NCBI GenBank assembly: GCA_003993805.1 | Contig: RSEF01000020.1 | Span: 3,174,781-3,238,780 of the forward strand | DNA: 64,000 nt | DNA from: Himantopus leucocephalus | Taxonomy: Eukaryota > Chordata > Aves > Charadriiformes > Recurvirostridae | Direction of reading: 5' to 3' | In this document: positions 52,389 to 64,000 of the stretch, piece after piece | Layout: every line of letters begins with the position of its first letter | Position numbering within the stretch: the stretch's first letter is position 1 | The notes under the pieces: generated by a model | Told to the model about the DNA's origin: nothing | What the model saw: the letters and a program-made list of their open reading frames with translations, nothing else | Databases searched by the model: none | Translations under genes and position numbers: made by a program

Positions 52389-54800
52389 CTGCCAAAGGGT
52401 GCACCCTATATTTCATGTTTACTCTTGCATCAAAAACATGCATTGCTTTGAAGGGAGTTGGTGAAGTAGTGGATTATCAGATACAAACTCCCGATGTTTA
52501 ATTCTGCCCCATTGCCGCTATGGGGGAGGTGAAAGTTGTTTGCAGGTGATTACAGAGCAGCTGTGAATCGATGCAGAGAAGTCCTTGCCCTTGGGACTTT
52601 CCTTCTCCCCTTTCTTCATCCTCAATTTTCCTTCGTTCCTGGGCAGGAGATGTTATACTGAAGGTACCACTTAAGACCTCTCCCTGGTGTCAGAAGCGTG
52701 ATCTCTTTGCACTTTCTGAAAAGCACAAAGTGTCCAGAAAAGGTGGAAAGAATCTGGCTGATAGTCCTGCAGCTTCGGGTGCTGAAAATCTGTATTATCC
52801 TTACCCAGGAGAGCTCATTTTTTCTCCTGTACGTTGATGATATAGCTGTGAGTAGACTGTTACCTGGCCATATGGGCTCGGTCTAGTAATGAAGTTTCTC
52901 CTGAGGTTAGAAACAGAGCAGCAGGTTCCTCCTATTTTTCTTGTGGTTTTGTTAGCCTTTTAGTTTTAAAAAAAGAAAAACCAACAAAAAAAAACCCCAA
53001 AAATATTTTTCTAGTGTTCTCTCTTAAAAGAGACATCAGATTCGTATGTGTGAGTTTTCCCTCCACGGTCTTGTAGCTATGGTTGTGCAAAAGGGAGAGG
53101 AAGCTTTGAAATCCAGACTAGATTATTTCTGCATCCAAATGGACCTCATTTCATGGAAGCCATTGAAATACCCAAATTAATTCTGATTGAGAATACTTGC
53201 AAATACACCCGTCCCCATCTCCAAGCCACTGCTGTTATGAAGGACAGGGCAGGAGGTGCTGGGCAGTGCCAGTGAGGGTGCGCCATGGTCTCTCCTCACC
53301 CTGCTCAAGATCCACTTGGCTCTTCTTGTCCTTGAAACTTCCTTCTGGTCTTAAACCAGTGATCGCCGAGGATGGCGACAAGACCTCATTCAGCGATGCC
53401 CGTTTAATGCAAAGCGACATTAACAAAAAAAGGGGTTGTTTTTTTGTAGATCAAACAGATGGGCAGGTGGTTCAGGAGGGAAGAAACACCTCCAAAGCCA
53501 CTACCATTAGCTCCTGTTGCAGCGAAAGCCGTATCTGTCTGCGCTCATTATCTTTAATCTGCCAGCACAAAATAACATTGGACTGGAAAGACAGGGACTG
53601 GGCCTCTTCCACTGGGGAACAGCAGCTATTATGTCTAATCTGTGTTGCAAGCCAGGTCAGGCTTGTGGAGGTGGTTGAGATAATGGAACACAGAGCTTTG
53701 AAATGCCCTCTGGTTCTTTTTTTTTCTTTCTTTTTTTTTTTTTTAATTTTTATTTCCAAGGAGATTAAACTGAGAGAATTTAAAGCATTTAAAAGGATGC
53801 TGCATATATAACACAAGTAAACAGATGCAGTAGCAGTGTTCTGGTGGTCTGGGGATGGAAAGGAGGCAATGTTGTGAGTATGGATAGCGTCTTTTATTAG
53901 ACCAAATGATACAGCTGGGAAAAATGGGCTTTTAAGCACAGAAATCCTTCTTTTTGGTCAGTAAATACTGACTGTCAATACAGTTGTCTTTTTGACAACT
54001 GCTTAAGTTTAGTGCATGTTAACATGTTTCTGTTTGCTGTGCACAGACTCTGCGGCGATGATTAGACTTGCTCAGGACTGTATGGGAATAATTGAACTTT
54101 TAGATCTCTTTCAATACCTGTCCTTCCTTGGAAAGACGCGGTCATTAGTCACTCGTGGAAGAGTAATGGTGAGTGGAACATTATGAGGTTGGAGGCCCTG
54201 TTTTTAATATATGTGTTTATGTATAGATGCACACGTATGTGCGCACACAGGTATTTGGGTGCGCACACAGCTGTTTATTTGAACCATGATTATACCTGCC
54301 CATTGGCGCAACATCCTTCCTGGCGTTTGTGGAAGTTTGACAAGCTGTTGTGTCTTCTGTGCGATGCAGTTTTAAGAAAGAGGGTCTCCAGAACACCTCT
54401 CTTTCCCAGCGCTGTCTGCTGCTCCTTCATCTCTGCAGGTCACATCTCCAGGGATGCCCAGAAGTAGCATTTTTTTTGTTGTTTTGCCTCTTTGAAAGAT
54501 TTAGTAGGATTAGCATGTGTTCAGGCTGGAAACTGCAGATTCCATTAGACAGGACGTGTTGGCTGGTGGGTGGAAGTAGGAATATTGGACAAGAATGTGG
54601 GGATTTGATTATGTGCAGCTGATGCTGTGTGATACTGGGCAAGTCACTCATTGCACTTTCTCCATGCCACTGTTTATGCATCTGCAATGGCAGCTTAATT
54701 ATATATTGCACCTCAGCGGTCTGTCAGTATAAAAGCCCACCCACCTAGGGTCTGAGGCCAGCTGATTTTACATTTGATGTTACATTACCACTTCTTTTTA

Positions 54801-54870
54801 TCAAAACAAACAAACAAAAAAAAAACCCTGAACCAAAGCCACCAACATCAACCAACCAAACAAAAAACCC
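54801..54870 (+). repeat. A/C-rich low-complexity (CAAA / CCAAC) tract
   Basis: Runs of CAAA then A9, followed by CCAACATCAACCAACCAAAC. Similar A-run plus CCCC or CCAAC stretches recur at about 10741, 30751 and 52976, and as the T/G complement at 13605, 16920 and 34300, so this is a recurrent simple-sequence style of the locus. Confidence 0.8.
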
Positions 54871-57062
54871 GCACTACCTTCTAATAGATTTTTTCATTTT
54901 TTAATCCGTTGTGGGAATGCTATGTGATGCTGCAATATGACTGCAAAGACATTTCAGACTAAGATTTCTGGCCAAAGACAGCATTCGATATAGTGATGCT
55001 GGCAGGATGCTTTTCTACGAATATGTATACAAATGTTTTTGTTTTGTTTTGTCTATTTTTTTTTTTTTAAGCTTGACACAGTGCACAATTCCTTAAATAG
55101 ATGCCACCGCCTGTCCCACAGGTAGCTCCTCACATGTACTGATACTGACTGGGGAGAATATGGGACCATATGTCTTTTCTATACGGGGAGCATGAAGTCT
55201 TTAAACTTTCTCACTTTTTCTAGCGCCCATTTCAATCACTATAGAAATTTAACAAAGCTTGAAATTTTAGCGATAAAAGAATGCCCATGTGAAAACTCTG
55301 ACTCCAAATAGTGTTATCCAAGTGTGAAATCGCTACCCTTTGTTTCATGAATTTCAGGGTGCAGCATGCCTTGGTAGTAAATCTAGACAACTGAATATGA
55401 GAGTAGAAGAAAATGTGAAGAGACTCTCTTATCAGCCTTCTTGATTAAATGAATTACATTATTATTGGCTCTATCTCAGCAGGTTTTTTTCATAGCAATG
55501 GCAGTAATTACCATCTCTTCTTTCTATGCCATTTTTACAAATTTGGCTGAATTTTTTGTTGGTATTCTTCAACTTCAGTGAATGTACTAGAAGAGTTGTT
55601 TAATTTAAATGAATGTTAAAAGAACACACAAAAATAACTTCAAACTGAAGGATCTGGCGTGACTAACTTTGCAATCTGAGAGACTATTTCCTCAAGTAGC
55701 ATCACTATTATAAGCTTTATTTTCGTGAATGCCTTGCAGATGTGAACAAGCTGATTTCTTTTAATGATTATATTGATGATAGTGCAGCCCAGTATTCAGA
55801 CTGGGCTAGTTTTTGAATCTCCGTAATAGCCAAGCGTATTCCAGAAGATGACATCGCAGAACAATCTCTTTTTTTCATATTTTCTGCATTAAAATGTTTA
55901 TTGAAAGCTAACCTTAACTTCAGCATATTGTATTCTGCATGGAGCTGTTCCAAAGCCTGATGGGAATAGTAGCGGTCTTTAATTGATTTTAATGGGTTTC
56001 GAATCAGTTCTTAAATAGACAGAAAATTGCAGAACAGTACGGTGGGTCCTGTCTGTACATCCTCGGTGGCTGTGAAACTCAGTTCATTATGTTTTGTAGA
56101 TTAGTTTCAGAGCGTCTGATTAAAGGTGCTATTGAAGATATTAAGGGTGACATTTTCGAACACGGGAAGTAGGTAACTCAATTCTCAGGAATATATTGCC
56201 ACCTGTTTGAGCCCAGAAAACTTTATGAATTCGGAAACTGTCTGCGGAGTCGATTCTGAATGCCCGACCGTGTGATTACAGGAGTGCGGGAGGAGCCTGG
56301 CGAGGAAATACGCGCCGTTGTAGCCAGAGGACAGCGATGCTCTAGGTGCAGTGTATGCTTAGAACAGCGAGTCCCAGCATCTGGCTTTATGGCAGTTATC
56401 CATTGAGTTCTTGTATATTTTAGTAGAATTTATGTTATATAAATCTTCCATAGAATTTAGTGGGGTTTGGTTGAATTTTTTCACAAAAGCCCTTCTATGC
56501 AGGTTCGCTGGAGGGCTGGAGGCGCGCTGGCAGAAGGAGCTAACCTATCTGCTGTTTAATTTCACAGGTTTTTTTTAGCATAAGCTCTATAGACTAGTGG
56601 TAGATTTTTATAGGATATTTCCAGTTTGCATCCCTGTTACATTTCCTCAAATTTCCCATTATTTTGTTTCTTATTGCCTGTGCGGCAGAACTCAGGTTTT
56701 TATTTAGATACCTTTAAGAAAGAGAAAATGACGTTGTTGATGCTACTTTTCTGTCTCAGTTTTCATCACTGAGATCAACTTGGCCATAAAACAAGCATAT
56801 GCACACTCAACAGCTAATCGGAATTCTAAATGTGGGTGTCAGGCAACACATCAAACCCTCTCCATCCCGGTATCCTGGGAGATGGCTCCATGCTGCCAGA
56901 ATAAAGGCGATGAACCTTCATGGATATAAACAAATATATTTGAGTTGGCTCAACCAGATTTAACGGGGTCATAAGTTAAATGGAAAACCAGATGATTAAG
57001 AAGCTGGTGTTAAGTATCTGTCGCTTGGATTCTGTGACTTAACTGTTGACTTAAAAAATGGG

Positions 57063-57066
<4 letters not shown>

Positions 57067-57096
<30 letters not shown>

Positions 57097-57143
57097 AAAC
57101 CAAAAAAAAAAAAAAANNNNNNNNAAAAAAAAAAAAAAAAAAA
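57067..57143 (+). repeat. Poly-A tract with an 8-N gap
   Basis: A run of 28 A, a CCAAACC interruption, more A, eight N (57117-57124), then 19 A. The N run shows that assembly could not fix the homopolymer length. No retroposon body was recognised immediately upstream, so this is called low complexity rather than a retrogene tail. Confidence 0.9.
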
Positions 57144-60100
57144 GGCTGGTATGAGGACTGCCGTGTTTAAATAACATCCAGGGAAACTGCTCTGAGAGTG
57201 TATTTCCAGACCTGGTGTTTGATGCCTGAAATTAGATCTGATTTCTGTAGTTTGTTGCAGAGCTCTGCAGTAGGAAATCAGCACTCGGTATCTGAGGTCT
57301 GTGTGTGATGCTTGCAGAGGGTATGAACCAGTATGCTGACAACGCTCTTGTTCTCTTAAGAGCGTCTTAAAAACATTCGCATTGCAAATAAGAGAAAAGC
57401 TGAATTGGTTGTCGGCCCCTCTAATTATTGTACCATTCACTCTGTTTGTGTGCACCCAGTGCCTTTTATTCACCTCTGTGGAGCTTAACTCTGGCGTGTC
57501 GGTCAGGTAGTATTTGGGTTTCATTTCATGGTTTTGGATAGCCTTTTCAGAAGTGTTGAATCCGTTAATTCCACCGAACAGGTGCAACAACGGAAATTCA
57601 ATGTCCAGCTCCACGTTGGCTGCTGCCTCCCACATGCCTTCAGTCTGAGATGACACAGCTATGAGAATATGCAAGTCTTCTCCATCCTTACTTCATTTGC
57701 CCTTTTTGTCCTTCATTCTTTGAATTAAAATCAGTATTAATAAGGACACCTCTAGCCTTCGGTAATATCTTATTTTCTGCAGCCTGTCAAACAGTTATTC
57801 TGAAAGTCATGTGTTCATTTGAGCTAGGAATGAGAAGTTTCCATTCTCTGTCGGGTGAACTGCAAAACCTGCTCACAATAATCGCCTAAAAAAATGCACT
57901 GCAGGATCAGGCTGTACTAATTGCCACTTGTTTTTGTTCCCCGGGAGAAAATACTATTGGAAATAATATATGGCTAATAATATATTTATGTGTTAAGTAT
58001 TAAAATTAAACGAAAACATGTGAAATCTTTATATGATACGTTTAAGAAAATTTAGTACCGAAATTGGTCCAGAGGGAGTATTAAGGTGCAGAGGCATTGT
58101 TTCTTTTAAGCTTTAATAAGTCAGGTGAGGGGATCACTGTCGGTTTACAAAGAAATGGTGCTCCTTTTCATACCCTACCATTATCAGGGGTATAGCGAAG
58201 ATTTCACTGTGTTGGTAAGTACCGTGTCAGGATAGCAAAGTGCACAGACCAGATGTCGAATGCTTTATGGAAAGCTCCGACGCAGCTTTTCCTCTCCACA
58301 TTCATGTGCATTCTACATCCAGGACTTGAGTCTGGTCTAAATACATGGCTGGATTGGTGGACAAGCGTTTCCTCAGTCCATCCTCAAATAGTGCTGCGAG
58401 CAGCACAAAAAGAAATCAAGAGCGGGGGAAGGAGAAGTCGAACTGCGCTCAGAGCGATCTCAGTCGCACGGAAACGGGCCGTGATTTGCAATATCGATTA
58501 TCCACACTTGGGCTTCCCACACTGAATAGAGAACTCATCATTTAAAAGATTACCTTTGTAGATGATGATAAGAGCACATTTTCTTCCTCTGCAGACAACA
58601 TTTGTGCAGTGGCGACCATTACGGCTGGTGCTTTTATCAGTGATTTAGAATGGAGCTGTCAAAAAGTTTAAAAAGCTTCTATGAAAGTAATGCGGATTTA
58701 TCTACCCAAGACCTGTGAAATTTATCAAGGAATCCAGTTTTGGCCTCCTTTTCTAATAAGAGCGTGCAGCCGCACAGCAGGGCAGTCAGCTCCCCAGCCT
58801 TCTAAGAAGTCAAGCACTTGGTTAGTAGCCCAGATTTGAGACTCTCCGGAGAGCAGAGCTTATCCACGTGTGGAAACCAGTTCCTTTATGGGACAGCAGT
58901 GTTCCTTGGCTGCGGTGAAGTGGGTAGCTTAGCACTAGGAACGTAAGAGCACTGCTTCTACTGCCCTGCAGCATGCACGTGTGTGGATTTGATTGCAGAG
59001 TTTGCAAATTTGGCTGAATATTAAAAAATTTAAATGGAGTTGTTAGTTTTACTGTATCGTCTTTCTGTTTATTGGTACTGAAGTTGTTATATAGTGTTGG
59101 GAGTTTTAATGCTTCGCTTTTGTTGTCTCTTTTAATATAATTTCAATGTATGACACTGAAACTTCCTTTTCTCCAGCTGGGCATTTTCAACTGATGTATT
59201 GATTCCTGCTATGAAGGCAGTGCTGTTAGCTGATACTGGCTGGAAGCAGTAGCTCTGAAGCTTGGGAGGGGGAGACCCCAGGAGATGCATGTTACTGCCT
59301 ACCTGGGAGCCAGAATAAGAGCTGTTAGAATAGTTTGGACATCTCCTCCTTATTTCCATTGCCTGTTTTTTTTTCCTTCCCTCTAGCACTTCTTTTTGGA
59401 AAAGTACTGCTCCCTTCCCTTGGCTGGAATCACGTTGCTGTGTATTACAAAATTGTGAGTCATAACAAGTTGCAAATGGTTGACCCTGCTCAACACCGAA
59501 ACAGAGCTGTGGCCGCAGCTGAAGTGCTTCTGCGGGCCGAAAGGGCAGGTCCTGCTCACTGAGTTTGCTTTGAGTTAGTGCCCAATGGTGGTCTTAGGGG
59601 TCGTAAGGCGTCATGGAAAGTTATCATCTTCTGAGCAAAGTTGAATGACCTTTACTCGTTTGAGGGTTGTTGTAGTAATATAGATGGTTTGGCCAAACTT
59701 TAGGGTGGGTGACTGGATGCTTGCTACTCAGGATTCCACAGGAATTTCATTTGGACGTGGGATTATTGGCTTTTTGCCCCAATGAAAAGGCAAACAGTTA
59801 CGAGAGCATCTTAATGCCGATGGTAGCGGGTGCTGAAGGGAAGCCCGTGATGTGCCCTGCAGCGCTTCACTGGTTAATGCAGAGAAGTTGATCTCGGAAA
59901 ATGCCCTAAAGGCGGTCAGGAAAATTCTGCTCCTAGGGAAAAACAAAACATGAGGAAAAGCGCATAACCTGAAAAACAAAGATATGGGAGAAAAGAAGAA
60001 TAAAGAAAACGAGACTGTACCAGCTAGGGGTGAACTATGAATCCTGCGCTGCTGGAGGGTCTAGACAGATCAAAATGCTGGGATCAAAAGATCAGAAAGT

Positions 60101-62986
60101 GAGACCCAGAGTAATCATCTGATAAAGAAACAATTTCTCAGAGTGATAATCTTCAGTCTAGAGTAATCTTTGAAATCGGCCTCGCTCTTGGCCACTTGAC
60201 CACCTCCTTTGAGAGTGGCCACTTGACCGCTACCAAATAACGGAGATTCTGAGAAAAGAGCGAGGCTGAAGGATGATGAGTCCCTGAGGCGAGCAGGGAG
60301 AGCACGCAGGGAGGCACGTGCTGTGTCAGTTGGTGTGAGCTGGGGCATAAAGGAAAAAAACTCCAAGAAAGCAGTCAGTCACTCATCCTAAGTTCCACCA
60401 GAGCGCATGTTTTAGACAGGGTGAACAATGAGCGCAGTGCTAGCTCGCATTCTTGTTTCCTAGAAAAGGAGACAGTATTCGAGTAGGAGATTAATGGGGT
60501 TTTAACTCGAACATGAATGGGACGTCGATTACATTTCAGTTGAATGCTCATGAATGTACCGTTGTGCTTCCAGGGACACCTCAATTTATTCCAAAAGAAT
60601 AAACATTATAAGTAAGATTACAGGTCATTAAAAGAGTGAGTTATCCCCATGAAAGGAAGGAGTGCGTTATGGCTAAGTATGAAAGTGAAAATGTGAAAGA
60701 ATACAGGCAAAAGAGTTACCCGTTATCAGGTTCTATATGTATCAAAACACTTTTCTCATGATATGAAATAGTGCCTATACTGGTGGAGCATATATTAGAA
60801 CCCTCAAGGGAGAAACTGAGAATATCTTCCAAGGTAAATAAGTTCTCTGATGATTAGGGAAAGAGTTCAGCTATCTGGCACCTCGTGGAAGCCAGAAGGA
60901 GCTTCCCCCTCTCTGCCGACAGACAAGTGTATGGGCTCCTCACTTGCAAGGGGCTCACGGGGGTGGGAGTCACCCTTTGGGCGCCGCGGGGCTGGGGAGA
61001 TGGGAAAAGGGAACCCTTGGCCTCTGTCTAGGCTGAATATATGTTTATACATCTGTATTTATGTATATACATAAAGGGAACGTTTTCTGGAACCAGAAAA
61101 GACAAGCATTTGGGATCGGATAAAACGGGAACGGAGCATTTTGAGGTTAGAGGGCATGTGGCAAACGCCCATAAACACGTCAGCTACAGTTTTGCACGTT
61201 GCTGGCAAACAAAATGACAGACTTTCCCAGTAGCGTAGCTTATTATTGCCAGAGAGAAGGGTCAGAATAAGAACCTGCAGATAGTCTGTTAGTAAGCGGT
61301 GTCCAAAATGGCAAGCTAAAAGTTTCTGTTGCTACGCTGAGGGGAGGGTTCACGTTAAACAGGCTTTTGCTTACAGCTCCCACTGCATCCTCAGTGATAA
61401 TACTTAAAGTCTTGCTGGGAAGCCTGTTTATCTTCTTAGAAACTGTAAAATAGATACCAGAGAAGGTCTACAATATTTTATTAAAGCCTCTAATGACCTG
61501 TAGGATTGAGGAAAGTTTTCCAAAATGTTGATGGGTTGTCATTAAAGGCTGCGATCCGTACGTCTGCTGGGCGCTCCTACTGCGTTAGCAAACGTTAGTG
61601 GCGCCCTGCGTAAGGGCAACTTCAGTACTAAGTAATTCATAAATTGGTCCTGTAAAGATTAGCTGGTTTTGTGTCTAGCAGTGGGAGCCGAATGATTTGC
61701 TGACCCCCTCATTGTTACCAGTGAGCGTGCCAGACACCCGCAGACCTGAAATAACGGTTCAGTCAAAAGCACGAGCGCGCTTTTGTTTCACTCTGGCTGG
61801 TTGAAGGTGCCAGAACTTCACTTCTCACAGAAGCATTGATGAGCTATTGCTATGCTAGAAATTCTTCAGACCAATCTTTCTGCACCGATGAGCCTGGGCA
61901 AGCCGGGAGAATGATACACTGCTGTCTGTTTCCAATCTTTTAATCGATCTCCCCTGTCTAACGAAACAAAGGACCAGGCTCTCACAGGCAGGTGAGGGCA
62001 GCACATGTGAATATCCTGACAAAAAGTAAAATGACTCCAGTGGTATCTTTCTTTGTCAAATGGGTGAGTGGTGCTGGGCAGACAGTAAACCTGCCTCAGC
62101 TGTAGCAGCACTGACCTGAAGGGCTTTATTAACTGCCTGAGAGGGGAAAAAAAAAAAAAGCAGAGAGCGTTTGAATACCTTGCAACCTCCTTGAGCCTGA
62201 AATAGTAAGCCAGAAATAACAAGATTGCTGTTATGTATCAGAGAGGCCAAAAGCTTAGCGGGAATTGAAAAGGATTAACATTTCATAGAGTTGGAAAGAA
62301 TATGAAGAGTTGTTGTTGTTTCCTGAAACAAAAGTGAATTGGGCGAGCTCTGAAGCCACCTGCTCAGTATATAAGCCAGCCTTTTAGCGATGGCAGGCAG
62401 GAGGAGACGTGCCGTCAGGAATTAATGTTAGAGAACTCTTCACTGCAGGTTATTTCCCCAAAAGAGATGTGAGGGAGAGCCAAACAATGTTACTTTCTTA
62501 GAAGAATTGAGAATCTTTTGGATCTAAACTGGTTCTTGCACCCTGAAACTGGTTCAAAAGGGATCTGACACTGTTGCCACCTGCCAATGGTCTCCTCTAC
62601 CACAATCGCCGTTTGGTCCAAGCAAAAAGTTCATGTTTCAACTCGGTGGCTGAAAAAGAAGGCATCTACCTTCTAATATTCAGTACATTAAAATTTTATT
62701 ATAGACTGGACATTTTAGTATTTAACCTTTTTCCCAAATGTGACATGATTGAGATCTATTCTGACTTTCACCAAGGTGTACCTTGATTAAGTCAAGTAAA
62801 TCAACAGAGCAAGTTATCAGCATGTGTAACATTCAGCGGCCGCTGTTACTGGTGTGCCAAGAACGGCGTTTGCTGTGATGCCCTAGCAGGGTTTTTCTTA
62901 CGTTGCCTTTTCCTTTTATTGTTGGAAACGCTCTTAATACTGAAGGCTCTTGGGGCTCTAATCTTACCTTCCTCTCTCCCTCCTAG

Positions 62987-63260
62987 TGTCTATCAGCTTG
63001 TTGTCAAGGAGGAGAAGCTGCAGAAAGCCCGGAGAGCTGCAGACATCATTGAATGCTTCTCTGTCCCAGTGAGCTACAAGAACGCTTCCAGTCTTGACTC
63101 ACCGCACTACTTTGCAGCTGAGCTGAAACCCATCAACCTGCCCGTCACACAGCCTTTCACAGTGGGTGACAACAAAACCTACAACGGCTACTGGAATGCT
63201 CCACTTTCTCCCCTGAAAAGCTACAGCATATACTTCCAGGCTCTTAGCAAGGCAAATGGA
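62987..63260 (+). CDS. PTPRK: PTPRK exon: rest of fourth fibronectin type III domain, with basic cleavage-like cluster
   Basis: This 274-nt internal exon follows a good acceptor (CTCTCCCTCCTAG) and ends at a consensus donor GTAAGT. One base completes a codon (Ser in the family), then 91 full codons follow, so it ends at phase 0. It encodes most of the membrane-proximal FNIII module, from [19 protein letters not shown] to [14 protein letters not shown]. Features seen: a basic cluster KARR at residues 13-16, sequons NAS (32-34) and NKT (62-64), and the module's final Tyr strand at 79-82. The passage [14 protein letters not shown] is diagnostic of PTPRK rather than PTPRM, PTPRT or PTPRU. In this subfamily the precursor is cut by a furin-like protease in this domain, giving two non-covalently joined subunits; placing the cut at the basic cluster is inference. 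The next exon in the family is very short (a few tens of nt) and is not in the remaining 740 bp. Confidence 0.97.
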
Positions 63261-64000
63261 GTAAGTGCAGAGAAAATTGAAGCTGGATCTGTGCCTATGA
63301 CCGCCTCTGTCTATCTTCCCCATGTTTCTCCTTCCTTCTCCATTAGATGCCAGTTTAACTGTTCCCCATTATTACACTCTTACAGAAATTTGGTGAAAAT
63401 TAAACGTGCCGCTACTTGTCTTTCATTCAAGTCTCCGATGCCTGTATCCAATGAGAAACCTGTTGGGGAGCCAGACTACCTAAAGACACATACTGGCATG
63501 TGATTTACAAAATTAATTGCTTAGAATTTTGATTATTTTTTTGTTGCATATACATGAAAGTCAGAGTAGGGGCTATTGTGCTTTTAAAAGACGTCNGTCA
63601 GAGTAGGGACTATTGCGCTTTTAAAAGACGTCACTGCAATATCCTGAGAGTTTCCAGTTCACAGTGCTTGTGATTTTGGAGGAGACATTAGGAGATGAGA
63701 ACTACCCGAAAGCTACGAAGTTGGATTACCTTGTAGCTTGCATTTGGTCACATCATAATGTAGCACTTACGGTTGGAATTTTCAGCTCGAGTAAGTTGTA
63801 CTGTGGGGGGGACTATGTGCATGTCTGTCTTATTCCTTTTGAATACCCTGGGCTATATTTTTTACGTTAACTTACTCTGTGATATTAAGTTTAAAATGGA
63901 GACAGCACAGGAAACGTAGTCTGCCCTGTTCTTAGGCTCATATGATGCACACGTAATGCCCCAACAGATCTTGTCAGGAAAAGCGAAGGACTCTTTTTTT
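63261..64000 (+). other. PTPRK: Start of the PTPRK intron after the FNIII-4 exon
   Basis: This begins with the consensus donor GTAAGT. The exon's reading frame stays open for about 240 nt into the intron, which makes the open frame look longer than the exon. A contig-junction duplication lies at 63560-63632. I saw no acceptor followed by the expected short exon (family wording ETKINCV) before the window ends. Confidence 0.85.
63560..63632. repeat. 36-bp duplication around a single N (contig junction)
   Basis: Positions 63560-63595 and 63597-63632 share 34 of 36 bases (start GTCAGAGTAGGG), on either side of the N at 63596. The two differences could be alleles or base errors at contig ends. 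Confidence 0.8.

Larger units (their letters stand above)
27319..62986 (+). other. PTPRK: PTPRK intronic span holding at least one unrecognised exon
   Basis: About 35.7 kb lies between two confident exons. The left exon ends at phase 0 and the right exon begins with one base completing a codon, so direct joining would break the frame and one or more exons with summed length 3n+2 must lie between. In the family these are one exon of roughly 200 nt and one of roughly 100 nt, encoding the end of FNIII 3 and the start of FNIII 4. I looked for the expected wording (TTYSF, AKGFGPP, SRGAPVS) and for suitable donors and found neither. Two 100-N gaps (30026, 46693) lie in the span and could hide them. 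Otherwise the span contains CR1 remnants, duplicated contig ends, simple repeats, AT-rich candidate regulatory blocks, a GC-rich patch at 45.45-45.91 kb and a gene-like minus-strand block near 40 kb, each listed separately. Long open frames here look like chance. Confidence 0.8.

Noticed and set aside
53197..53811. 204-codon + strand open frame
   Set aside because: It has no recognised domain, runs through a poly-T tract that gives a Phe run, and has no splice-bounded coding signature. One frame of this length is possible by chance in 64 kb read six ways.
57051..57674. 207-codon minus-strand open frame
   Set aside because: Its last part is only the complement of the poly-A tract (Phe run plus N). 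The rest has no recognised motif, and its length is within chance.
63261..63503. Continuation of the FNIII-4 exon's frame past 63260
   Set aside because: The consensus donor GTAAGT sits exactly where family alignment ends (KANG). The following peptide has no similarity to PTPRK, so this is read-through into the intron.

Overview
This window is vertebrate nuclear DNA, most likely avian. It holds a few short exons with canonical GT-AG splice signals inside tens of kilobases of intron, and fragments of CR1, the LINE family that dominates bird, crocodile and turtle genomes. No prokaryotic, organellar or viral gene organisation was seen. The whole window appears to lie inside one gene on the + strand: PTPRK, the receptor-type protein tyrosine phosphatase kappa (type IIB family, with PTPRM, PTPRT and PTPRU).

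Layout. 1-25537 is intron with no recognised exon. 25538-25834 is an exon for the second fibronectin type III (FNIII) domain. 25835-27208 is a short intron. 27209-27318 is the first exon of the third FNIII domain. 27319-62986 is about 35.7 kb without a recognised exon. 62987-63260 is the exon for the second part of the fourth FNIII domain, including the membrane-proximal basic cluster. 63261-64000 is the next intron. The exon phases show that at least one further exon must lie between 27318 and 62987. From knowledge of the family I expect two, for the end of FNIII 3 and the start of FNIII 4. I could not find them by eye.

Assembly. There are three runs of exactly 100 N (9997, 30026, 46693). 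The last two are abutted on their right by the same CR1 segment. Several single-N junctions are flanked by direct repeats of 17 to 130 bp, the signature of overlapping contig ends that were not merged. A 3-N run lies in the pyrimidine tract of one splice acceptor.

The rest of the intronic sequence holds simple repeats, a few GC- or CpG-rich patches, a purine-rich strand-asymmetric block, AT-rich homeobox-site-like blocks that resemble conserved noncoding elements, and one clean 11-bp hairpin. I found no convincing new biological system. The most useful leads are the missing exons, the divergent 120-130 bp duplication at 41925-42183, the hairpin at 38941-38980, a cluster of five GGTCA half-sites, and an unexplained minus-strand gene-like block at 39.9-40.8 kb.
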